The position numbers and the translations under genes were made by a program. The notes beneath the pieces are model-generated. The model was given only the letters and a program-made list of their open reading frames with translations. It did no database searches and was not told the origin of the DNA. Shown here in pieces: positions 1-8,633 of a stretch of 64,000 bases of DNA; the stretch's first letter is position 1; each line of letters starts with the position of its first letter. Source of the DNA: CBDCUC01 sp965222485 (GTDB lineage: Bacteria; Pseudomonadota; Alphaproteobacteria; Rhizobiales; Hyphomicrobiaceae); contig CBDCUC010000039.1 of assembly GCA_965222485.1 (NCBI GenBank), positions 496,001 through 560,000 on the forward strand. The letters run 5' to 3'.

Positions 1-49
1 TGCCACGCATTAAAGCCCGTACCACCACAAACAATGGGAATGCGAGCAT

Positions 50-1264
50 TCAATCGCATTTCCGAAATGGTGAAAGTTCACGAAGTCTGTTGCCTTGGCG
101 TTCGACGTGGCGGCGCTCCTGGTCAAGATAATCAGCGACCGCACTTGAAAGGCTCTCGTTTGCAAACCAGTGAAGCGAATAGGTCGTCTCAGGCATGTAA
201 CCGCGGGTCAGTTTATGCGTGCCTTGTGCACCTGCCTCGACACGTTGCAGTTTATGCGTGATTGCGTATTCAATTGCCTGGTAGTAACAGACCTCGAAGT
301 GCAGGAAATCGCGGTGCGATAGAGCGCCCCAATAGCGCCCGTAGAGCGTATCTGACCCGAGTATGTGAAGTGCACCCGCCTGATAGCCGTCCGCATCACT
401 GGCCAGCATCAGCAGGCACTCATCGCCCATGGTCTGGTGAAGGATGTCAAAAAAGTCCCGGTTGAGGTACGGCTCGCCCCATTTGCGGCCGTGCGTGTCC
501 AGGTAGAATTCGAAAAACTGATCCCAATGGCGCGTCTTGATGTCCTCGCCGCGCAACCACTCGACCTTAAGCCCACCGGAAAGTGCATCGCGCCGTTCTT
601 TTTTGATCGACTTTCGTTTGCGGGAAGACAAGCTTGCGAGAAAGTCGTCGAACGAACTGTACCCCTTGTTCTCCCAATGAAATTGTTGATCCGTCCGCTG
701 CAGATAGTCTGACTGCCCGAGACGCGACCAGGCGCCATGATCGAGAAATGTAATATGCACAGAGGACAGATGTAGTCGTTCGGCAAGGCTGATTGCCGCA
801 GCCGCAAGCAGTCGTTCATGTTTGTCGTGGTTCTCACCCGGAGGAACCAGAAGGCGGGGCCCTGGAACAGGCGTAAAAGGGACCGCACATTGCAGTTTCG
901 GATAGTAACGTCCGCCGGCACGCATGAATGCGTCGGCGAACGTATGATCGAAGACGAACTCGCCTCGACTGTGCGTTTTGACATAAAGCGGCATGCATGC
1001 GGCTACCTTGCCATTTGCGTCGTGCAAGATGAGATGTTGCGCAATCCAACCTGCCGCTTCGCCAACCGACACGCTGTCTTCCAGCGCCTTTAAGAACGCG
1101 TGCGACACAAACGGATTGTAGGAGCGCGCATCAGGATTGGCGCAACTGTCCCAGGCGTCGCCCGCCACGTCGTCAATGGAGGCGATGACTTCAACGCTAA
1201 CTTGATGCAGCTCATTCAATTGGCGTGGTCCTTTGAACGCCGGAAGCGGTAACGTCTGCCGCAT
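50..1264 (-). CDS. FemAB-like GNAT protein (DUF482/PF04339 family)
   Basis: A 404-residue protein of the 'peptidoglycan biosynthesis/recognition' FemAB-like family, which has a GNAT-type acyltransferase fold. Family features visible are the central basic stretch SSRKRKSIKKERRDA (about residue 215), the segment FFEFYLDTHGRKWGEPYLN, and the C-terminal VEAGAQGTHKLTRGYMP. These proteins are proposed to transfer amino acids or acyl groups, but the substrate is unknown, so the function is inferred from fold only. It is the last gene of a minus-strand run RidA - glycerophosphodiesterase - this gene, an arrangement I recall from other Rhizobiales. No signal peptide or membrane segment is seen, so it is probably cytoplasmic. 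Confidence 0.85.
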   Translation of the reverse strand: MRQTLPLPAFKGPRQLNELHQVSVEVIASIDDVAGDAWDSCANPDARSYNPFVSHAFLKALEDSVSVGEAAGWIAQHLILHDANGKVAACMPLYVKTHSRGEFVFDHTFADAFMRAGGRYYPKLQCAVPFTPVPGPRLLVPPGENHDKHERLLAAAAISLAERLHLSSVHITFLDHGAWSRLGQSDYLQRTDQQFHWENKGYSSFDDFLASLSSRKRKSIKKERRDALSGGLKVEWLRGEDIKTRHWDQFFEFYLDTHGRKWGEPYLNRDFFDILHQTMGDECLLMLASDADGYQAGALHILGSDTLYGRYWGALSHRDFLHFEVCYYQAIEYAITHKLQRVEAGAQGTHKLTRGYMPETTYSLHWFANESLSSAVADYLDQERRHVERQGNRLRELSPFRKCD

Positions 1265-1392
1265 GCGATGATCTGGTGTCCCGCATGCGGGCCGAATACG
1301 GAGAAACTCGTGACATTGTGAATCGTTTTAGCGGACTGCATCGAGTCACTTTTCCATGGCGTAGCCCACACTAGCCGTAAAACGGGCGGGCG

Positions 1393-2142
1393 CTAAGCCG
1401 GGATATCGCCTTCGAATATTGCGGCATCGGCCCAGAGCCGGGCCTTTTCGCGCTGCTCCTCTGTGCGCACTGTCCAGGCAAAAAGTGCAAGTTCCAGGGT
1501 ATCGCAGGCATAACGCAATTGTGTGCTGGGCAGATCATCGACACAGTAGGCACAAAACGACGGCTCGCAGTCCCGCCACTGCTCTAAGGGCAGGCGGCCG
1601 ACAGCCGCAGTGTCAGCCACCGCCGTGACATTGGTTTCAAACTGTCTGGAGTGAGCAACGATGCCGCGTGTGACGGTTGGCGCGAGTTGGCGGAATAACG
1701 ACACGGCGAGGAGGTCAAACGACATCACTCCGACAGGCCCCTTGTAGGAACTGAGGCAGGAGGCGACGGCGAAGGCAAATCGTTGCGGCATCGGCCGCTG
1801 ATCCGTCTTGATTTCGACAAGCACAGGAACCCGGCTGCGAACAAGTGCCAACAACTCCGGCAGCGCCATAATGGATTGCCCGCAATCACGGTAACGCAAC
1901 CCAGAAATCTCGCTGCCGCTGAGCGCGCGTACCGCTTGGTCGCTGTCGACAAGCCTGCTCAGAACCTCATCATGGAATACGACAGGGGTGCCATCCGCGG
2001 CCGACCTGACATCACACTCGATACCGACACCAGCCTCTATCGCACGTTGAAATGCCGCAGCGGTGTTTTCTGTGACACCCTTGGCCATATCGTGCAGCCC
2101 GCGGTGAGCGATGGGGCGCAACAGCCTGTCGGTCTTGCACAT
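1393..2142 (-). CDS. Glycerophosphodiester phosphodiesterase
   Basis: A GDPD-family TIM-barrel enzyme expected to hydrolyse glycerophosphodiesters to glycerol-3-phosphate and an alcohol. The catalytic signature is clear: the HRG motif in RPIAHRGLHD, then TENT, the metal-binding ECDVR and the VFHDE motif, with a VEIK strand further on. There is no signal peptide, which suggests a cytoplasmic UgpQ-like enzyme. I chose the ATG at 2142 because GGTGGG lies about 8 bases upstream and the protein then starts just before the HRG strand (249 aa). An in-frame ATG at 2232 would add 30 unconserved residues and sit 3 bases from the RidA stop, so translational coupling from there is the alternative. Confidence 0.88.
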   Translation of the reverse strand: MCKTDRLLRPIAHRGLHDMAKGVTENTAAAFQRAIEAGVGIECDVRSAADGTPVVFHDEVLSRLVDSDQAVRALSGSEISGLRYRDCGQSIMALPELLALVRSRVPVLVEIKTDQRPMPQRFAFAVASCLSSYKGPVGVMSFDLLAVSLFRQLAPTVTRGIVAHSRQFETNVTAVADTAAVGRLPLEQWRDCEPSFCAYCVDDLPSTQLRYACDTLELALFAWTVRTEEQREKARLWADAAIFEGDIPA

Positions 2143-2235
2143 TCGGTACCCACCAAAATTAGTACAAGCTTTGACGAAGCCGGAACTTGCCTGCGTTAGC
2201 CCGAATGGGCTCTTACGGGCTCCGACACTCATGCG

Positions 2236-2709
2236 TTATTGTGGCGTCAGCTGCACGATCGCATCGATCTCCACTGCGCTGCCTAACGGAAGCCCGCTGA
2301 CGCCGACCGCCGAACGAGTATGCCGGCCGGCATCACCAAGAACGTCCACCATAAGATCGGACGCACCGTTAATCACTTGCGGCTGCTCGCCAAAACCGGT
2401 GGCGGAATTAACGAATCCGGTCAGCCGAACGATCTGCTTGATCCGCTCCAGGCTGCCAACGGCCGCGATCACCTGAGCCATGATACTGAGGCCGCAAAGC
2501 CTAGCGGCCTGTTGCCCCTGTTCAACGCTGAGCTCGCCACCAAGTTGGCCGCAAATCATCGAGCCATCGTGTGCCTTTGCGAGCTGGCCTGAGATATAGA
2601 GCATATCTCCCACCACCAGGAACGGCACGTATGTGGCAACAGGTGCCATTGCCTCGGGCAGTGTGAGTCCGAGTTCGGACAGGCGCCTTTCGCGACTTTT
2701 TTCTGTCAA
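2236..2709 (-). CDS. RidA family (YjgF/UK114) protein
   Basis: A 157-residue RidA-superfamily protein. Archetypal members hydrolyse reactive enamine/imine intermediates released by PLP enzymes. Visible features are the GDMLYISGQLA segment, the central GQQAARLCGLSIMAQV helix and the C-terminal HTRSAVGVSGLPLGSAVEID signature, which includes the conserved arginine before the final strands. It belongs to the longer RidA subgroup (about 155 aa) rather than the 128-aa E. coli type, so the exact substrate is uncertain. It is the first gene of a three-gene minus-strand run with the phosphodiesterase and FemAB-like gene. Confidence 0.88.
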   Translation of the reverse strand: MTEKSRERRLSELGLTLPEAMAPVATYVPFLVVGDMLYISGQLAKAHDGSMICGQLGGELSVEQGQQAARLCGLSIMAQVIAAVGSLERIKQIVRLTGFVNSATGFGEQPQVINGASDLMVDVLGDAGRHTRSAVGVSGLPLGSAVEIDAIVQLTPQ

Positions 2710-2893
2710 TTCTCACTCCCATGGCTTATCTGCTGGCACCGGTGCCCTTACGGAAACCGCCGAGCTTTTTCGGCCCCTTTGCCAATTGTGTAAAGTAGTC
2801 TTTTCAAGGGCACCCAGCGTGCTTAACTTATTATCCATGGCCTGAATGATCGCGGTTTGCAGTCGTCTGGGTACGTTGAAAGTGGAGAAACGG

Positions 2894-3790
2894 ATGGTCG
2901 TTCTGTCCACCGGATTGCCGATGCATATTCTGAAAAGAATTGGAGCCACCATAGTCGCATGCATGGCTCTAATCGCCTATGCCGAAGCCGCATTAGCGCA
3001 GGCCGGCTCCGGTGCGGTGCGGTTTACACCGCATCGTGCTGTCTACGACATCACGTTGGACCACACGCTCCCAAGCTCGGGCATCTCTGAAATGACTGGG
3101 CGAATGGTCTACGAGCTGCAGGGCAGCGAATGCGAGGGCTATACACAGAACATGCGGTTCGTAACCCGCACTGTTGGCCCGGACGGATCGCGCCAACTCA
3201 ATGATCTGCGCACCTCAAGCTGGGAAGAGCCGAGCGGGAAACGGCTTCGCTTCAATTCTAATCAGTACCGAAACAAGACACTAGCCAGCTCGACACGAGG
3301 GGATGCCGCACGCATGGAAAAACCAGGCGGCGTCAAGATCCATCTCGAGGAGCCAACGTCAAGAGGCATCGCCCTTGAAGGAAAAATCTATTTTCCAATG
3401 CAGCATTCCCTGGCGTTGATTGCAGCTGCGCGCAAAGGTGAGAGAATATTCACAGCAGAACTCTATGATGGCTCTGACAGAGGCGAAAAGGTCTACCTGA
3501 CAAACGCGTTTATCGGATCCCAGTTGGACCCGGCCGCCAAGTCGGTCGGAGGGGACATTGAAGAAGCAAAGAAGTTGGAAAAGCTTCCAGCTTGGCCGGT
3601 CGCAATCAGTTATTACGAACCTGGCAGTGAAAAACAGGATTCAGCGCCTACATACGAGTTGTCCTTCCGGTTCTTCGACAACGGCGTATCGACCAGCCTT
3701 CACATCGATTACGGGGATTTTGCCATCCGCGGTCGATTGTCTGATCTTGAGTTTTTGGGGACAACCGATTGTGGCGTTGCCACAGACTAG
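2894..3790 (+). CDS. eipB: Cell-envelope integrity protein EipB (DUF1849)
   Basis: A 298-residue periplasmic protein of the DUF1849/EipB family, which in Brucella forms a beta-spiral required for envelope integrity. A signal peptide is evident: MHILKRIGATIVACMALIAY followed by a hydrophobic stretch and AEAALAQA as the probable cleavage region. The two cysteines that form the family disulfide are present, in GSECEGY and near the C-terminus in GTTDCG. The start at 2894 is preceded by GGAG at a 6-base spacing; an ATG at 2846 lies upstream without such a site and one at 2921 directly opens the signal peptide. The stop codon lies inside the left arm of a palindromic repeat. Confidence 0.88.
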   Translation: MVVLSTGLPMHILKRIGATIVACMALIAYAEAALAQAGSGAVRFTPHRAVYDITLDHTLPSSGISEMTGRMVYELQGSECEGYTQNMRFVTRTVGPDGSRQLNDLRTSSWEEPSGKRLRFNSNQYRNKTLASSTRGDAARMEKPGGVKIHLEEPTSRGIALEGKIYFPMQHSLALIAAARKGERIFTAELYDGSDRGEKVYLTNAFIGSQLDPAAKSVGGDIEEAKKLEKLPAWPVAISYYEPGSEKQDSAPTYELSFRFFDNGVSTSLHIDYGDFAIRGRLSDLEFLGTTDCGVATD

Positions 3791-3865
3791 TGTAGCGAAT
3801 TTGACGTTTGCTCTGGACGTTTGCTGCTAAACGGGGGCAAGCGTCAAATTCAAAAGCTACACTAG
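3787..3865. repeat. Palindromic repeat element A
   Basis: An imperfect inverted repeat. The left arm begins CTAGTGTAGC then GAATTTGACGTTTGC; the right arm read in reverse begins CTAGTGTAGC, has four extra bases (TTTT), then GAATTTGACGCTTGC. It starts inside the eipB stop codon, so it can act as that gene's terminator hairpin, but the sharp CTAGTG ends look like a mobile palindromic (MITE/REP-like) unit. It directly adjoins a second, different palindrome that also has TAGTGT ends. Confidence 0.75.
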
Positions 3866-3879
3866 AAACATTGACTTGG

Positions 3880-3954
3880 TAGTGTTCCTCATGTCTCAGA
3901 CATCTGCTCTTAGCCAAGCCGCAACCACTGGCAAATGTCTGAGACGGAACACTA
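3880..3954. repeat. Palindromic repeat element B
   Basis: A second inverted repeat. Left arm TAGTGTTCC, four extra bases (TCAT), then GTCTCAGACATCTGC; the right arm in reverse reads TAGTGTTCC then GTCTCAGACATTTGC. It fills the space between element A and the ROK kinase stop codon (3961). Placed between convergent genes it may terminate both transcripts. The shared TAGTGT ends and the 4-base indel in one arm of each element argue for a common origin. Confidence 0.75.
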
Positions 3955-3960
3955 GAGCTG

Positions 3961-4866
3961 TCAGGGCCACAGACGCGCAGCGCCGCGCACACCGCTGTCG
4001 TCGCCCCAACGCGGTCGCCTGAGATCGATCTGCGGACAATCCGAAAATAAATGAGGTTTGATGAGCGCCGGGACAGCCTCGTAAAGAGCATCGAGATTTG
4101 ACAGTCCGCCTCCAAGCACAATGACATCAGGATCAAATATGTTAGCGACATGCGCAAGCCCGCGCGCGAGCCTATCAGCATGCCGATCAAGTGACGCTTG
4201 CGCAGCGGCCACGCCAGCGCTTGCTGCCTTGACGATGTCCTCCGCTGCAATGCGCTGGCCGCAAGCGCGTGCATGATCGGCCGCCAGGCCTGGGCCTGAC
4301 ACCCAAGCCTCAAGACAACCCCGCCGCCCGCACCAGCATTGCGGTCCCGGCACCTCCGCATCATTTGCCCAGGGCAACGGATTGTGCCCCCATTCGCCAC
4401 CCGTTCCGCGTGGTCCGGTGATGAGCCGTCCATCATAGACGAGGCCGCCACCGACCCCGGTTCCGAGAATTACGCCAAAAACGGATCTTGCACCTTCACC
4501 TGCACCATCCGCAGCTTCTGATAGCGCAAAGCAGTCGGCATCGTTTGCGACGCGAACGGGCCAGCGTAATGCCGCGGCGAGATCGCGATCAAAGGGGCGT
4601 CCATTGAGCCAGACAGAGTTGGCGTTCTGCACTGCGCCAAGTCCGGGTGCGATTGAGCCAGGCATGCCGACCCCGACCGTGACGCTACTAGACTCATCTA
4701 GGGCGTGTTCGGAGACCAGCTGCGCAACCAGGTCGACGACTGCGCGAATCGTAGCGTCATAGTCATGCCGCGGTGTAGAAATGCGATAGGGTTTTGCGGT
4801 TTCTGCCGTCCGAGCCAGCGCCAGCCCAGCAATCTTCGTCCCACCAAGATCGATACCTATACGCAA
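3961..4866 (-). CDS. ROK family sugar kinase (fructokinase/glucokinase-like)
   Basis: A 301-residue ROK kinase, the size of E. coli Mak fructokinase. It starts with the ATP-phosphate loop MRIGIDLGGTK, carries the active-site aspartate region VRVANDADCFALSEA, the sugar-binding histidine motif GGEWGHNPLP, and the ROK zinc site CWCGRRGCLE (three cysteines; the histidine of the motif is upstream). The family phosphorylates hexoses with ATP; fructose or glucose is likely but cannot be fixed from sequence. No N-terminal helix-turn-helix is present, so it is a kinase rather than a ROK repressor. It follows the DUF3572 gene on the same strand with a 129-base gap. Confidence 0.88.
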   Translation of the reverse strand: MRIGIDLGGTKIAGLALARTAETAKPYRISTPRHDYDATIRAVVDLVAQLVSEHALDESSSVTVGVGMPGSIAPGLGAVQNANSVWLNGRPFDRDLAAALRWPVRVANDADCFALSEAADGAGEGARSVFGVILGTGVGGGLVYDGRLITGPRGTGGEWGHNPLPWANDAEVPGPQCWCGRRGCLEAWVSGPGLAADHARACGQRIAAEDIVKAASAGVAAAQASLDRHADRLARGLAHVANIFDPDVIVLGGGLSNLDALYEAVPALIKPHLFSDCPQIDLRRPRWGDDSGVRGAARLWP

Positions 4867-4995
4867 ATGTTGCTGCTCCTTTGCAATCGCCGATGACGGT
4901 GGCAGGGAAGGCCATGATGGCCGCCCCGCCCGGCATCTCCGGCCCCGGCTTCAGAACGAGGGCTCTGTCCACGAGACCTATAGTTGCGCGGACCA

Positions 4996-5286
4996 CTAGT
5001 GGCCGCAGGTTCCGCTCAACAGGCGGTGCGCAGGTTGAATGGCTTCCGGCGAGATCCCCGCCTCCGCGCAAAAAACCAGCATCAGCGACTCGTCTGCAAG
5101 AAGGTGCTGAAGCACGGCTGCCAACGTGTCAGGTTGATGCGCATGCATCCGCAGTGTCTCGGGGCCGACCCCAGTGAGCGCCAAAAATCGGCCAAGCCGA
5201 CCTCCATCCTCGGCCAAAAAGGCAAGCGCGGCGATAGCTATCGTTTCGGCTGCGTCCTGATCCAGTTCCCTTTGTCTTTTGGCCAT
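4996..5286 (-). CDS. DUF3572 family protein
   Basis: A 96-residue protein matching the DUF3572 pattern: AIAALAFLAEDGGRLGRFLA, then LTGVGPETLRMHAHQPDTL, LAAVLQHLLADESLMLVF and a final AEAGISPEAIQPAHRLL. The function of the family is unknown. Its place, divergent from divK-pleD, is a gene neighbourhood I recognise across Rhizobiales, which supports the call. The ATG at 5286 gives the usual length; GTG and TTG codons upstream (up to 5313) are possible alternatives, and no start has a strong ribosome binding site. Confidence 0.8.
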   Translation of the reverse strand: MAKRQRELDQDAAETIAIAALAFLAEDGGRLGRFLALTGVGPETLRMHAHQPDTLAAVLQHLLADESLMLVFCAEAGISPEAIQPAHRLLSGTCGH

Positions 5287-5607
5287 CGGCGTCACAATCC
5301 CAGATGTTAACAAAGCTCTTTTGCCGGCTCGAAGAGTTGCTGCAAAAGCCGTTTAAATTCTTAAGGGAAAATTATCGACACTTTTCGATGCCCCCCCTGA
5401 ACACGCCCAAATGCCCTGAATTCAAGGCGAATCGGCGCCATTCTCCACAGACCGTATACGCTTACTTAGCGCTTGGTGGGCAATGTGTGGGCGATGCCCC
5501 GAGCAGAATCGTAGCATAAGGGCGCAGAGGGATTTTCGCGGGCGCTGACCATGACCTATCTGGAGACACAGGAAAGCAGGACCGGGTATCCGCAGGAGGG
5601 ACCCCAA

Positions 5608-5979
5608 GTGGCGAAAAAGGTCCTGATCGTGGAGGATAACGAGCTCAACATGAAGCTCTTTCACGATCTGCTGGATGCCAATGGTTACGAGACGATTCAG
5701 ACCCGCAGCGGACTGGACGCCCTTGGGCTTGCCCGCCAACACCGTCCCGATCTGATTCTCATGGACATTCAGTTGCCGGAAGTCTCAGGCTTGGAAGTCA
5801 CGAAGTGGATCAAGGAAGACGACGAGCTCACGCAGATCCCAGTGATCGCAGTGACAGCGTTCGCCATGAAGGGCGATGAACAACGTATTCGCGCAGGCGG
5901 CTGCGAGTCCTACATCTCGAAACCAATTTCCGTAGCAGCATTTTTGGAAACCATTCGCCGGTTCATCGGTCCCGCCTAA
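5608..5979 (+). CDS. divK: Cell-cycle response regulator DivK
   Basis: A single-domain receiver protein of 123 residues, near identical in layout to Caulobacter DivK, the phospho-signal that controls DivL/CckA and hence CtrA. The acidic pocket (E9, D10), phospho-acceptor D53 in LILMDIQLPEVSG, the conserved threonine in VIAVTAF and the lysine in YISKPIS are all present. I chose the GTG at 5608 because AGGAGG lies 8 bases upstream and the protein then begins AKKVLIVEDNELN as in other DivK proteins; the upstream ATG (5551) would add 19 unrelated residues. pleD follows 35 bases later on the same strand. Confidence 0.93.
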   Translation: MAKKVLIVEDNELNMKLFHDLLDANGYETIQTRSGLDALGLARQHRPDLILMDIQLPEVSGLEVTKWIKEDDELTQIPVIAVTAFAMKGDEQRIRAGGCESYISKPISVAAFLETIRRFIGPA

Positions 5980-6014
5980 GGCTTCATGGGGCCATTGTGA
6001 GAGTTGTGAGTTAG

Positions 6015-7397
6015 ATGACCGCCCGCGTATTAGTAGTCGACGATATCCCCGCAAATGTGAAGCTGCTTGAAGCACGCCTTGCAGCGGAATATTTTGACGT
6101 CTTGTGCGCCAATAGTGGCGCGGAAGCACTGGAGGTCATCTCCCGTGAGCGAGTTGACGTTGTGCTTCTTGATGTGATGATGCCGGGCATGGACGGCTTT
6201 GAAGTCTGTCAACGCATCAAGACCAATCCACGCACACACCACATTCCTGTCGTGATGGTCACGGCATTGGACCAGCCATCCGACCGGGTCCAGGGCCTCG
6301 AAAACGGAGCGGATGACTTCCTGACCAAGCCTGTTGACGACATTGCGCTGATTACGCGCGTAAAGAGCCTCGCTCGCCTCAAGACGTTAAACGACGAGAT
6401 GCTCATGCGCGTAGCGACGGGCCGGGAATTAGGCAGCGCGGGAACGCACGCACTGAACCTAGCGATGGATGCCTCGGGCGGGCGAATCTTGATTGTCGAA
6501 GATCATGCCTATTCGGCCGAACGTCTGTGCGAAGCACTCGTACCATTCAACCATGCCGACATCGAACCCGATCCCCAACAAGCGCTCATCCGCCTTACAA
6601 ATGACGATTATGATCTCGTTATCGTCAGCCTAAGCTTAGAAACCTGCGATGGATTGCGCCTGTGTTCACAGTTGCGCTCGTTGGAACGCACCCGCCACCT
6701 GCCGGTTATGATGGTTGCCGAGCAGGCAAATGACGCCCGTCTGCTGCGCGGCCTTGACATGGGCATCAACGACTATCTCGTGCGTCCTATCGAACGCCAC
6801 GAGTTACTCGCCCGTTCCGTCACGCAGATCAAACGCAAGCGCTTTTCGGACTATTTGCGAACCCAGCTTGACGAAAACGCCGAAGCTGCGTTCACCGACC
6901 CGCTGACCGGTTTGCACAATCGCCGGTACATGGACGGCCATTTGCGTACACTCGTTTCGGAAGCCGCCAAGGCGGGCCGGCCACTGTCAATCATGGTGGC
7001 TGATATAGATCACTTCAAACAGGTCAATGACACGTACGGGCATGCCGTTGGCGACCTTGTCCTTGTTGAGTTTTCCAGCCGCTTACGCCGTAATACCCGT
7101 AGCACCGACCTGCCCTGCCGGCTGGGTGGTGAAGAATTCGTGGTCATCATGCCCGACACCGAATTGACCAAAGCCTATCAAATGGCTGAACGCTTGCGCG
7201 TTTGTATTGCGGCGTCAGGCTTCGCCATTAGACACGGAAGTGCGGAGGAGATCCGCATAACAACAAGCCTCGGATTGGCAACGCTGGAAGACCCGCTTCA
7301 GGACACGCCTGCAAGCCTGATTGATCGAGCGGACGCCGCGCTGTACGCAGCCAAGCATCGCGGCCGCAACCGTGTCATGGTCCAGCAGGCTGCCTAA
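6015..7397 (+). CDS. pleD: Response regulator/diguanylate cyclase PleD
   Basis: A 460-residue protein with receiver - receiver-like - GGDEF layout, as in PleD, which makes cyclic di-GMP at the stalked pole. The first receiver (residues 1-125) has phospho-acceptor D53 in LLDVMMPGMDG. The second (about 155-280) is degenerate: the acceptor position in YDLVIVSLS is serine, so it is probably only a dimerisation adaptor. The cyclase domain (about 300-455) has the active-site motif GGEEF and, five residues before it, the RSTD product-inhibition site (RxxD). It forms an operon with divK. Confidence 0.95.
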   Translation: MTARVLVVDDIPANVKLLEARLAAEYFDVLCANSGAEALEVISRERVDVVLLDVMMPGMDGFEVCQRIKTNPRTHHIPVVMVTALDQPSDRVQGLENGADDFLTKPVDDIALITRVKSLARLKTLNDEMLMRVATGRELGSAGTHALNLAMDASGGRILIVEDHAYSAERLCEALVPFNHADIEPDPQQALIRLTNDDYDLVIVSLSLETCDGLRLCSQLRSLERTRHLPVMMVAEQANDARLLRGLDMGINDYLVRPIERHELLARSVTQIKRKRFSDYLRTQLDENAEAAFTDPLTGLHNRRYMDGHLRTLVSEAAKAGRPLSIMVADIDHFKQVNDTYGHAVGDLVLVEFSSRLRRNTRSTDLPCRLGGEEFVVIMPDTELTKAYQMAERLRVCIAASGFAIRHGSAEEIRITTSLGLATLEDPLQDTPASLIDRADAALYAAKHRGRNRVMVQQAA

Positions 7398-8389
7398 TCA
7401 ATGGGCCATTGGGATCCGTGGACGACGAATGTCGGCCCGCCGCGTTGCAATCAATATAGCTTCAGCCATGTGCGCGAGCGAAGAGTGCGGATCGCAACCG
7501 CACGTGCGTAGTTAGCGACCAGAAGTTGGCAGCGTCCACTTGTCTTACCGAGCGAAGAGTTTTTCCCAGGAGGCACTTAGCGCATTGTCTCTCTTGGCTT
7601 TTCTGGAGCCTTCGCCCAATTCCGAATCGATTGACGGCACAACTCGTTGCAACATACCGACTGTCAAGAGCAAAACTGCATTATCAGTGGCAATCCCAAT
7701 AGATTAGCCTTATAATGATGAATATCTGTTATATTGTAACAGAATGGGCCATTGACCACGATTGCGGCATCCGCTTTGGCCCCTTTGACTGTGCGTGCTA
7801 TCCATCGGAACGACTAAGGTCCGATGGTAGAATTTGAGGTTCCCGCGGCCCAGGTACGCCGCATCTCCTGGAGCAGGGCGGGGAACTCTGTGGTTTGCAA
7901 AGCGGCTGAATTGCCTCCTCGGTACTAGCTGCAGGCGTAAGCCACAGCACCAGAGTAGTTGCCTACGCCCTCTTTGGCAGCTGTTCTGGTCACTAGACCA
8001 GGGTTTGTGGCTGCCTCGGAATCCAATACCCCGCTGCCGAGATTAGCTACGAACCCTGGTTGAGTATCTTAGCCCCGTAATCGGGTACGTTCCTGCCAAC
8101 CGTCTTTCCGAACAGACTGAGTTCTTTCCCTCGCGGGCTGCACGTTGCAACGAAGGCATGCGCTCAGACGCGTTGCGGCGCGCTGATATCGCAGTTAGAG
8201 GTTTTCTGAATAAGCGATGCGGCGCGCTGTGAGCGCAGTCGCATGGCAGAAGCCCTCAAGCAGGTGCAAACGTGTCACCGGTGGGACCAACCCCAAGACC
8301 AAGTGCGAAATAGCTCAAAGAATTAGGTTGCAAAGTACGAGGGTGCCGCGCGCCATATCGGCCGGCCACATGCCGCAGCAGCCCCATAT
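7398..8389. other. Gene-free, hairpin-rich intergenic region
   Basis: About 990 bases with no convincing coding sequence on either strand. The first part has an AT-rich stretch (about 7680-7745), unusual for this window, with TATAATG and TTATATTG motifs that could be promoter elements. From about 7840 to 8100 the sequence has several potential stems: CTGGTC-ACTA-GACCAG (7986-8001), GGCGTA pairing with TACGCC around 7935-7970, and ACCAGGGTT pairing with AACCCTGGT. This could be a structured non-coding RNA, but it does not show the signature sequences of RNase P, SRP RNA or tmRNA that I know. Confidence 0.4.
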
Positions 8390-8557
8390 TCACTTGATCT
8401 TCGTTTCCTTGAACTCGACGTGCTTACGTACGACAGGGTCATATTTCTTGAAAACGAGCTTTTCGGTGCTGGTGCGCGGGTTTTTCTTCGTTACGTAGAA
8501 AAATCCCGTGCCTGCTGTCGACAACAGCTTGATTTTTTGAACGACAGGCTTCGCCAT
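8390..8557 (-). CDS. rpmG: 50S ribosomal protein L33
   Basis: A 55-residue L33 protein beginning MAKPVVQKIKLLSTAGTGFF and ending with the usual KHVEFKETKIK. It contains the conserved TKKNPR and KKYDPVVRKHV segments. It is the zinc-free form: the CxxC pairs of the zinc-binding paralogue are absent. The reading frame stays open upstream, but the family start is clearly at 8557. It closes the minus-strand block that begins with plsY, 76 bases downstream of the NUDIX gene. Confidence 0.97.
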   Translation of the reverse strand: MAKPVVQKIKLLSTAGTGFFYVTKKNPRTSTEKLVFKKYDPVVRKHVEFKETKIK

Positions 8558-8633
8558 GAGTTCGAGCCACCTGGTAATTGAGTTGTGCCAATTTCGGCAA
8601 GAGCCCGCGAAAATAGCGATGCGGCGGCCCCTG

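Noticed and set aside
5353..5364. TTAA-N4-TTAA between DUF3572 and divK as a CtrA site
   Set aside because: CtrA sites need TTAA-N7-TTAA; the spacing here is wrong.
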